A stretch of 64,000 nt of DNA from Streptomyces griseochromogenes (GTDB lineage: Bacteria > Actinomycetota > Actinomycetes > Streptomycetales > Streptomycetaceae): positions 5,270,001-5,334,000 of the forward strand of contig NZ_CP016279.1 of assembly GCF_001542625.1 (NCBI RefSeq), read 5' to 3'. Below, one piece after another: positions 43,639 to 50,919 of the stretch. The translations under genes and the position numbers were made by a program. The notes beneath the pieces were generated by a model. The model saw only the letters and a list, made by a program, of their open reading frames with translations, was not told the DNA's origin and did not search any database. Within the stretch, counting starts at the first letter, position 1. Every line of letters starts with the position of its first letter.

Positions 43639-44212
43639 GTATGAACTCCCTTGCAGCACCTCGGACATGCGTGCCCATCGCCGACGGGAGGTTTGGGGCC
43701 AGACCGCCGCTGCACGCCTCTCTGATGCTGCCGGATCAGACGCTTGCCGCTCCACCCGGAACCTGGGGTTCAGTGGATTGTCCCACCTGCGTCCAGGCCT
43801 GCGTCCTGACTCATATGTCCTGCTCACGGGCTGCTAACGGCACAGCAGTTCAAAGCGAGGGGCGTCTGTCCCAGGCTCGTCCGGGCTTGATGTTGCCTCG
43901 TGTGGCCAGTCTGGGACACCCTGTCCGCAGGAGTCGGCACCTCGGACACCACCGTGCAGGCACCTGGACCGCAGCGCATTTGGGGTGCGCCCGGCCAGCG
44001 GTGAGGCCGCGCACCCAGCGCGGCCCACCCGCAGCCGTCTCGCACGAGACTCGAGCCCAAGGGCGCCATGCCTGTCGTGGGCGTCACACCGAGGATCACG
44101 ACCTCAGCCCGGATTATTCGGTCTCGGTGAACACGAAGATGCGGCAAGGGTGTTGCTGCGCAGTGAGCGGCTCCTGGCGGACCTGCCCTCTCCCGTGAAC
44201 GAGCCGCCCCGA
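43639..44212. other. Intergenic stretch beside Tn7-like operon 2, candidate element end
   Basis: No gene is seen in 574 bp. TGTCC recurs (about 43789, 43816, 43867 and 43922), in the place where transposase-binding repeats of the element end would be expected. At 44154-44168 TGCTGCGCAGTGAGC repeats a 15-mer found downstream of operon 1's last tniQ (3987-4001). The element boundary and target duplication were not resolved. Confidence 0.35.
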
Positions 44213-45397
44213 TCAGAAGCCAAGCCGCATGCCCAGCGCACGACTTCGCAGTTGCTGATATCCAGTGGCTTGGGCCCAGTCGCCCAGCTCGTTCACATTC
44301 CATTCACTGCTGGAAGGCGATGGCAGGCAGGAAAGTTGGTCCAGGGGTAGGAAACCGTCGGCGTGGGCGCGATGCCGCCCGTACGACGGCACGCGGCGCG
44401 TGCGGCGCAATGCGCGACTGCAAGGGCCTGTGATCCTGTACAGCTTGGGGTGCACCCGCAGATACGGATCGTGGTGGGCGATCCACGCGGTGATGGGCAG
44501 ATTGAGCCCGCACTCTTGCCACAGCATGTTGCGAACAAGCCCCCATCGAAGGGGGCGGGCCCATTCTTCAATCCTGTGCGCCAGTTGCCGCCACCACAGG
44601 ATGCGGTCGAGCGTTCCTGTGAGCCGCTGACGTTCGTACCGCCCAAAGAGCTTGGCCAGCTCGACGGCTTCGGGATAGATGGCCAGCGACTGCAGGATGG
44701 GGGTACTCTCGTCCATCCTGGTGAACTGTCGTTGCCGCTCACGCCAGCCCCGCAATCGCACAACCTGCTGATTCCAGTACATGCAGGTCGCGTGGGCGTC
44801 GGCGAACAGAGCTCGTCCCGCCTGACCCAGATGCTGCTCGAAAAGCCTGCGACGCTGGTGCGCCCGCGCAATCCACGCCATGGCCTCGGGCGAGGGCCGC
44901 CAGGCGCCCTCCGGGCGGACGTTGTCCTGCCACGTGCCATGTTTGAGGCACACCTGCCACGGCATGTCAGACCAGACGTACACCGTCTGCGTGGCTCCTC
45001 GGGCTGCGGCACACAACGGGCAGGCCCTCACCAGGTACTGCTGCCCGCTCTCCTGAGGAAACCAGCGCCAGGCCGGATAGTTGCGCAGGCCGGGCAGCAG
45101 GCGCTCCGGCTGTGCAGCAGGCAAAGCCTGCGCAAGCCGAGGCGGAGCGCAGCCGGTGAGGACCGAAAGCTGCGACAGCGCCGGCGCGTTCAAGTACAAT
45201 TCGGCAGATCCCAGGGCGGGCAGTGCCTTGCGGCCGCGGCCGATCAGGTCGAGGAGCCCGGCGAACTCCAGTCCGTTGGCCAGCGCCAGACGGCGCACAA
45301 AAGAGCCGGTCGACTCCGCGTTGATGAAACGGACTTGCTGCGGCAGAGCGCGGTGGAGAGGCGTACTGCACGGCCTCGGCCCTCTCGGTGGCGCCAC
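44213..45397 (-). CDS. tniQ: TniQ-family protein (operon 2, distal)
   Basis: About 394 residues from a GTG preceded by GAGGGG; the frame is open further upstream into the tnsC 3' end. TniQ features are 'FINAESTGSFVRRLALANGL' near the N-terminus, then zinc motif CPLC...CLKH (about residues 130-165). The rest is Trp/Arg-rich helix. TniQ proteins bind TnsC and steer insertion. It follows tnsC by about 80 bp. At ~394 residues it is longer than the TniQ at the same place in operon 1 (304), while the proximal TniQ of this operon is shorter (319), so the size order is reversed between the two systems. Confidence 0.8.
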   Translation of the reverse strand: MAPPRGPRPCSTPLHRALPQQVRFINAESTGSFVRRLALANGLEFAGLLDLIGRGRKALPALGSAELYLNAPALSQLSVLTGCAPPRLAQALPAAQPERLLPGLRNYPAWRWFPQESGQQYLVRACPLCAAARGATQTVYVWSDMPWQVCLKHGTWQDNVRPEGAWRPSPEAMAWIARAHQRRRLFEQHLGQAGRALFADAHATCMYWNQQVVRLRGWRERQRQFTRMDESTPILQSLAIYPEAVELAKLFGRYERQRLTGTLDRILWWRQLAHRIEEWARPLRWGLVRNMLWQECGLNLPITAWIAHHDPYLRVHPKLYRITGPCSRALRRTRRVPSYGRHRAHADGFLPLDQLSCLPSPSSSEWNVNELGDWAQATGYQQLRSRALGMRLGF

Positions 45398-45476
45398 GCC
45401 CGATAGCCCCTCAATTCTCCTGGTAAACGACGGCGTGTCCCCTCGAGTCGTCAGTTCCTCCGTGACCTCCGGCGGG

Positions 45477-46547
45477 TCATCGGCTGTCGCCGCGGCCGAT
45501 GCGGATGTCGTCCAGGAGCTGCTTGGTGATGGCTTCCGGTGCACTTGCGGTGGCGGTTTCGATGGCCTCTTGTGCGGCCTGGCAGATCAGGTCGTTGAGG
45601 GAGGCGATGTAACCGCCGGTGCGCTGGTGCAGGTAGCGGGAGAGCTTCACCAGTGTGCCGGACTTGTGGTCGTACAGGCGCAGATCTTCTTCGAAGGCCT
45701 GGACGACACTGTGCCAGTCGTCGCCGTAGGGGATGACGCCTGCCCACAGGACGGGCAGGTCGCTGAAGTAGGTCTTGCCTTTGACCACGTCGGGGAGGTT
45801 CTTGCGGCGTTTGTCGTAGCGGGCTTCGTGGACGATTTCGCGAGCGCCGGTGCCGCAGTAGATGAAGGTGACGTTGGTGCGGTCCTGCAGGGCTTCGAAG
45901 TAGTCGAAGGCGGCCCTGATCTCGTTGTCCTGGATGCGGTTGATGCCGTCGACGAGGACCAGCCGGGTGCCCGCCTGCTTCATGACATGGGCGACGGGCT
46001 CGGTCATGTCGACGGTACGGCGTGTGCGGTCCTGGGGGTTCAGGGTGTGGTTCAGGGCGAGAAACTCCGCAAAGGGCAGTGACCAGTGCAGGTTGCTCTC
46101 CCTTTCCGGCGGAACGGTGATGAAGACGACCGGGATCCGGTTGGGGTCGGGGCCGAAGTATTGTTCGATCAGCGCCTGGAAGCCGCGGCCGATCTGGATC
46201 AGCATCGTGCTCTTGCCTGTGCCACGGTCTCCGTCAAGGACCAGGTCCGTGCTGCGGCCGAGGGTGCTGAACAGGCTCTTGCGCAGCAGACGCCTGGCAT
46301 CGAGCAGCCCCCGCCGCAGCGCCGGCGTGATCACAGGAAGCATGTCGCCGTGGTACATCAGGCGGGGATCGAGCAGGCCGACCTGTGTGCCCTTGGGGGC
46401 GCAGTCGGCCAGATCAGGCGCGGCCAGTCGGCGCGAGGCCTCACGATTCCAACCCTCAAGCGTGGTCAGCAACGACACGTCGATGGGCGCGGTCACCGCA
46501 CCGGCCACGTTCGGGCCGAAGGAACGGATCAGCTCTTCCCGGCTCAC
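45477..46547 (-). CDS. tnsC: TnsC/TniB-family AAA+ ATPase with altered Walker B (operon 2)
   Basis: A 356-residue protein. Walker A GDRGTGKST lies at about residues 106-114. Walker B reads LVLVDGINRI (about 200-209): the Asp is kept, but the following catalytic Glu is Gly, where operon 1's TnsC has LVLIDEIHRL. 'NVTFIYCGTGA' fits sensor 1. TnsC polymers mark the target and are normally disassembled after ATP hydrolysis; loss of the Glu predicts slow or no hydrolysis and a long-lived filament. The ATG overlaps the tnsB stop by 4 bp. Apart from the one residue the gene looks fully intact, so the change may be functional rather than decay. Confidence 0.85.
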   Translation of the reverse strand: MSREELIRSFGPNVAGAVTAPIDVSLLTTLEGWNREASRRLAAPDLADCAPKGTQVGLLDPRLMYHGDMLPVITPALRRGLLDARRLLRKSLFSTLGRSTDLVLDGDRGTGKSTMLIQIGRGFQALIEQYFGPDPNRIPVVFITVPPERESNLHWSLPFAEFLALNHTLNPQDRTRRTVDMTEPVAHVMKQAGTRLVLVDGINRIQDNEIRAAFDYFEALQDRTNVTFIYCGTGAREIVHEARYDKRRKNLPDVVKGKTYFSDLPVLWAGVIPYGDDWHSVVQAFEEDLRLYDHKSGTLVKLSRYLHQRTGGYIASLNDLICQAAQEAIETATASAPEAITKQLLDDIRIGRGDSR

Positions 46548-48907
46548 GTCTCTTCTCCGTCTTCCTCGTCGTGTGCGTCGTCCAACGATGGATGGCTGTC
46601 GGCGGACCAGCGCTCGATGGGGGTACGGGGATGGAGGCGGTCGAAGACATCGGCAGCGCTGCCGTGCAGGCTGAGGGAACCGTACCGCTCGACCGGCCCC
46701 GCCGGTGCAGGATCCCCCTCACAGGCGTACTCGACGGCAGCCTCCCCATCCGGCCGCGATGCCGCGGCCATGAGGCCGGGGCCGGGCCAGCCTGCAGAGA
46801 GAATGCGTGCGGCATCCCCGGACAGAGAGGGCGCACGCACGACGACGGCCGGGTCAGGATCGGGCACCCCCTCATACGGGTCTGCCTGGGGGACGTCCAG
46901 GTCCAGCACAGGCCCGGTGAACAGGCTCGGAACGCGTGGGCGTTGTACGTCGGGGCCCTTCCGGGCCCGCTCGCGCAGCGCCGACACCTCGCGGGCGATG
47001 CGCCGCTGGTCTTCCTTGTGGCCGCCGTCCTCGAGCACGGTGAGGGTGGCCTGCTCCCAGGTCCACTGGGTCCATTCGTCGCTGATGAGGCGCTGGTGGA
47101 TGAATTCCGCCTCCACCCAGTCATCCTTCGTGTGGTCCCACAGCCACACGAACCGCGGCGCATACGGGCTGTAGCGGATCTGCCAGCGCTTTCCCTGCCC
47201 GGGAATCCCGGAATGCCGGTTCCTGTACTCCTGCAAGGCCTCGCTGTTGTACGTGCGGTTGCCGATCCTGACGCCCTTGTCGGTCACCTTCAGACGGGTG
47301 AACGGCAGCAGTTTGCGGTTCTCGTGCGGCGTCAGTACCAGCGGTACATGACCCTCGGCGGCCACCAGCGCGGCGTACATGCGGTTCGGGCTGATCGTCA
47401 GGCCGGGCAGGAACGGGCTGCGCAGCCCGTCGTGCGGTTTTTGCTGCCAGTCCAGGGCGATCCACTGGTCGAGCAGGTCCTGCAGCTCGTTCAGGCTCCA
47501 CAACGGCCCTTCGGCGACGTGCTTTCCGCGCCGCTTCAGGTCGGAGCCGGTGTAGCCGGTCACGTACTGCGAGAACCGGCGCTTGATCGCGTTGAAGGTG
47601 CTTTCGATGATGGCTTTGTCGGTGGCGGTGCGTTCCCGGGCCGGGCGGACCTTGATGCGTAGCATCCGGCACACGTCATCGAAGTGCTCGCTGTTGAAGA
47701 TCTTGCCGTGGTCGACGATGACCATCCGCGGGCGGATCACCGGCCGTGCGGTCGCACCGGCCATCCGCGGATCGCACGCCACCAGATCCGCGTACGGCAT
47801 TTCGGACTGCTCTGCCAGCGCCCGCGGCGACCAGCCGGGCCGGGCGGGCATCGGGGCCAAGGCTTGGGCCAGCATGAGCACCGCGTCGAAGGAACGGGTG
47901 GCGCGTCCGCCCAGCCGCCGTCCCCGGGGGCCGCGGCCCGGCACCTTCGGCACGATCATCGCCCCGATGATGGTCCGGGACGCCACGTCGATCGCCGCGG
48001 TCAACTCCACCTGCACCGGCCGCCCGTCGTCGCCGATCGCGATGATGTCCAGGCCGGTGGAGTCGATCTGCACCTGCTCGCCCAGGCGTCGCGCGAAGGT
48101 CGGCGTGTACGGGGGCACGGCGCCGTTGGCCTCGTCCAGGCGCCGGTCGGTGGGCCAGTGCAACGAGGCCACGTTGATGCCCAGCCGCCCCAGCAGCCGG
48201 TAGAAGGTGGCCCGGGAAATCATCAAGTCGTCGTACTCGGCCTCGTGTTCGCGCCGGACAGCCGCCTGCAGCCGCTCATATAGCCGGCTGGCGTCCCCGT
48301 CGGATTCCCCGAGCCCCGCCTTGAGCTCCGCCAGCAGCAGCCGTACCACTCGCTCATCAGTACGCCCCCAGGGCGAGCCCGGCACGATCTCGCGGATCAG
48401 CCCGAACACACCGCGCGACTGATACGCGCGCCTGCGCCGTTCGATCGTGCCGGCCGAGGCATGTCTGAAGCCCAGCGCCTTCATCTCCGCGGCCTTGGCA
48501 GCCAGACGCTGGCGCACGGTGAACCGGTCGGGGTCGTAGCCGGGGCGCGGCACCGCGCCCTCCTCGGCATCCGGAGGCACCCCGTCGTCGATCTCCCGCA
48601 GATGGCGCTCCCAGTCCCGCACCAGCTTCAACTCGGCCTCTGACAGGACGGACAGACGGCTGGTGTCCGTCACCTGCTCCTGCTCGAGTTCCTGCAGATC
48701 CTCGTCGAGGAGAGCGAAGTCGTCGGCGCCAACCACGACTGAGACCAGGGCACGGGCATCTAGCCCCTCCTCGTCCAGGCAGCCCAGCTGCACTTCCGCG
48801 CCCTGCAGCACCAGCACCCGGTAGGTGCCGCCATGCCAGCGCAGCCTCGCCCCCAGCCGCAGTCCGGCCTGTTCTCCCGTATCCGCCTGCATCACGGCCG
48901 CCGCCAT
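46544..48907 (-). CDS. tnsB: TnsB/TniA-family DDE transposase (operon 2)
   Basis: A 787-residue protein with TnsB organisation: N-terminal DNA-binding domains (residues 1-250), integrase core, Mu-C domain, and a ~130-residue acidic/Pro-rich C-terminal tail. The DDE triad is complete: D282 in VQIDSTGLD, D399 in VIVDHGKIF, E435 in KAIIESTFN. 'TDERVVRLLLAELKAG' is the same landmark helix as in operon 1's transposases, so the two systems are distant relatives of one family. It starts 3 bp after the tnsA-like stop and its stop overlaps tnsC. It would cut and join the element's 3' ends. There is only one TnsB here, unlike operon 1. Confidence 0.92.
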   Translation of the reverse strand: MAAAVMQADTGEQAGLRLGARLRWHGGTYRVLVLQGAEVQLGCLDEEGLDARALVSVVVGADDFALLDEDLQELEQEQVTDTSRLSVLSEAELKLVRDWERHLREIDDGVPPDAEEGAVPRPGYDPDRFTVRQRLAAKAAEMKALGFRHASAGTIERRRRAYQSRGVFGLIREIVPGSPWGRTDERVVRLLLAELKAGLGESDGDASRLYERLQAAVRREHEAEYDDLMISRATFYRLLGRLGINVASLHWPTDRRLDEANGAVPPYTPTFARRLGEQVQIDSTGLDIIAIGDDGRPVQVELTAAIDVASRTIIGAMIVPKVPGRGPRGRRLGGRATRSFDAVLMLAQALAPMPARPGWSPRALAEQSEMPYADLVACDPRMAGATARPVIRPRMVIVDHGKIFNSEHFDDVCRMLRIKVRPARERTATDKAIIESTFNAIKRRFSQYVTGYTGSDLKRRGKHVAEGPLWSLNELQDLLDQWIALDWQQKPHDGLRSPFLPGLTISPNRMYAALVAAEGHVPLVLTPHENRKLLPFTRLKVTDKGVRIGNRTYNSEALQEYRNRHSGIPGQGKRWQIRYSPYAPRFVWLWDHTKDDWVEAEFIHQRLISDEWTQWTWEQATLTVLEDGGHKEDQRRIAREVSALRERARKGPDVQRPRVPSLFTGPVLDLDVPQADPYEGVPDPDPAVVVRAPSLSGDAARILSAGWPGPGLMAAASRPDGEAAVEYACEGDPAPAGPVERYGSLSLHGSAADVFDRLHPRTPIERWSADSHPSLDDAHDEEDGEET

Positions 48908-48910
48908 CCT

Positions 48911-49621
48911 TTACGCTTCCCCGGCAGAAGCCGCCTGGCTGGTCCACACTGGCGAGGTCGGCAGCAGCGGCTCGGTCCAGTCCCACGTCAGTTCACCCAT
49001 CCACACCAGATGCCAGGCATAGCCGAGCGCCTTCAGCCCGAGGCCCGAGGCCGCCGCGCCCGCCTGCAGTGGCCGCGGCGTGGCGAATACATCCAGCAGC
49101 ATCTGGCGGGCGCGGTCGTCGGCGGCGAACTCCGGGCCGCGAAAGTGGGCGGCGCTTTCCAGCGAGGATTGCAGCACCCCCTGCGGCGCTTGAAGCGGGC
49201 GTATCTCCCAGCCCGCCCTGTCGGCCGACTGCCGCAGTACCCGCTCCTCCACGCCCGCCCCATCGCGGGGCGGATGCGCAAAGACCAGCCTGCGTTCGTC
49301 GCGGGTGCGGGCGACGAACGCAGGCTCCACGGTGCCGCGCCGGCCGTCCAACTCCCAGTGCAGCTGAACCACCCGGGACTGGAAGCACACGATGTCCGGG
49401 TCGAAGTCGAGGAGCATCGCCGCGTCCAGCTGCACCGTACTCGTGCACCACACCACCTGCCCGGAGGCAGAGACCCACTTGGTGAGGATGGAGCGGCGGC
49501 CCTTGTACGCGCGCGGCTCGGACAGCGGCTCACGCTCCTCGACCGGCACCCCCCGCAGCCCGGCCGGCTCGTCGCGGCAGGTGCGGCCTGCCGCGCTTCG
49601 GTACTGCACTTGTATGTCCAT
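48911..49621 (-). CDS. TnsA-like protein with degenerate nuclease site (operon 2)
   Basis: A 236-residue protein. The landmark string 'LDAAMLLDFDPDIVCFQSRV' followed by 'VQLHWELDG' is that of actinobacterial TnsA-like subunits, and a helical C-terminal domain follows. Where active members have PDF(F), it reads PAFV (D to A); where a final strand carries the last Asp/Lys, it reads LVFAHPP. The Glu expected before the 'LLDFDP' helix is missing (STVQLDAAM). So all readable catalytic positions are gone. The chosen ATG (49621) removes a low-complexity extension of 47 residues. Because operon 1 shows the same kind of loss, a conserved non-catalytic TnsA role is worth considering. Confidence 0.65.
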   Translation of the reverse strand: MDIQVQYRSAAGRTCRDEPAGLRGVPVEEREPLSEPRAYKGRRSILTKWVSASGQVVWCTSTVQLDAAMLLDFDPDIVCFQSRVVQLHWELDGRRGTVEPAFVARTRDERRLVFAHPPRDGAGVEERVLRQSADRAGWEIRPLQAPQGVLQSSLESAAHFRGPEFAADDRARQMLLDVFATPRPLQAGAAASGLGLKALGYAWHLVWMGELTWDWTEPLLPTSPVWTSQAASAGEA

Positions 49622-49754
49622 CGGCCAGGGCATTCCCTTCCGCGCCTGACACCCCCCAGGCCCCAGCTGGCCTGGGAGTGCTGACCCCGATGCTAGGCGA
49701 CACCCTGCGGCGGCGGGGCGACAGCTCCAGCCGCCCCGGCGCCGGACCAGCAGG

Positions 49755-50714
49755 TCAGCCATAGGGCCGCGGGCCGCGGATCAGCACCTCCCAGGGGACA
49801 CAGGTCAGCTTGTCGACGGAAGCCATCTCCGGCACGTCCTTATGCGGGGCGGCCGACAACAGCTGCCAGCGCTGTTGCAGGCGTTCGGCCCGCTCACGCC
49901 TGAGCGGCGGATGCTGCTGGCTCCATGCGTCCAAGGCCGTCCCCAGCTGCCATCCCAGATCCTTGCTGACCTGGTCGCGCCAGTGCTGGTGCTCGTCCGG
50001 CCCGAGCTGGCACTCCAAGCGGCGCCGTTCCAGGGAGGCCATCCGGGAGGCGACACGGGCCACAATGGGCAGCAGACGCAACGGTGTGGTCCGCCCGCCG
50101 CCCAGACGCGGCAGTGACACGGCCTCGTGCGCCAGGACACCAAAGGCATCAGCGACCAGCAGCCGACCCACCGGGCCCGAACCCACCAGCCGGAGCCGCC
50201 GCCGCTCGGCCTGAAGGACATGCGGGCCCGGCGACAGATCGATGAAGGGAACCCGGTCGTCGCGGGAGTCGTCATAAAAGCGGCCGTGGCGCACGCAGAC
50301 GTACCACGGATCCGGCCTGATCAGCCACACCGGATCCAGCACGCCGCGACGGGCCGCGCATAGCGCGCACCCGCGCACCAGGAACCCGGCGTGCGGCCGC
50401 CACGGCCACTTCCACGCCGGCACGCCGGGGGAGTCGGGCAGCAGGTGCTCATCGCGCAGGCTCACCAGCGCCCGCGTCAGCTGCGCCAGCGGCTGCCCGG
50501 TCATCGCCACCAGCCGCTGGCGCGCGGCCCGGTTGAAATACAGCTCGCTCTCCCTCGCAGCGACCTCGGCGGCGGACTGCCCCTCGCCCACCGTGGCCAG
50601 AAGATGGCTGACGGACTGTCCGTGACGGGCGGCCAGCCGCGTCACATAGGAACCGGTCGACTCGCCGTCCACCAGAGGCATCCGGTAAGGCAGCGGCCGC
50701 ACACGCTCCACCAA
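49755..50714 (-). CDS. tniQ: TniQ-family protein (operon 2, proximal)
   Basis: A 319-residue protein beginning MVERVRPLPYRMPLVDGEST, then GSYVTRLAARHGQSVSHLL, a textbook TniQ start. The zinc motif is CALC...CVRH (about residues 120-145). It heads the operon; the tnsA-like gene starts 134 bp further on. With the distal TniQ (44213) this gives two TniQ proteins per element, as in operon 1 and in some dual-target Tn7-like and CAST elements where each TniQ serves a separate target pathway. No Cas gene or CRISPR array accompanies it here, so a guide-RNA route is not supported. Confidence 0.85.
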   Translation of the reverse strand: MVERVRPLPYRMPLVDGESTGSYVTRLAARHGQSVSHLLATVGEGQSAAEVAARESELYFNRAARQRLVAMTGQPLAQLTRALVSLRDEHLLPDSPGVPAWKWPWRPHAGFLVRGCALCAARRGVLDPVWLIRPDPWYVCVRHGRFYDDSRDDRVPFIDLSPGPHVLQAERRRLRLVGSGPVGRLLVADAFGVLAHEAVSLPRLGGGRTTPLRLLPIVARVASRMASLERRRLECQLGPDEHQHWRDQVSKDLGWQLGTALDAWSQQHPPLRRERAERLQQRWQLLSAAPHKDVPEMASVDKLTCVPWEVLIRGPRPYG

Positions 50715-50801
50715 GCACCTCCACCGCGCACCGGTACGTCCACGCGCGTGCGGTGCCCTGGCTCGTACCGTGCGCTGTGATCTCGGTAACGACTTTCCGT
50801 A

Positions 50802-50819
50802 TCAGCTTTGAACAGCTGA
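50802..50819. promoter_or_regulatory. Inverted repeat in the tniQ/helicase divergent promoter region
   Basis: TCAGCT and AGCTGA flank a 6-bp spacer. The repeat lies 88 bp upstream of tniQ and about 100 bp upstream of the helicase, within the 205-bp gap that must hold both promoters. It is a plausible operator for a dimeric regulator. No regulator gene is adjacent. Confidence 0.3.
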
Positions 50820-50919
50820 CGCGGCTGACGCAAGGTCGACTCAGCGCCTGCCGCCCCCGGGCAGTCGGATGCGGCCGGACAGCTGCTGCCTGCACCGTCC
50901 CGCGAAGGGAGCCCCTGCT

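Noticed and set aside
45397..45544. Longer start for the distal tniQ of operon 2
   Set aside because: The extra codons lie within the tnsC 3' end and form a Ser/Thr/Ala-rich low-complexity lead; the GTG at 45397 has a better ribosome site.
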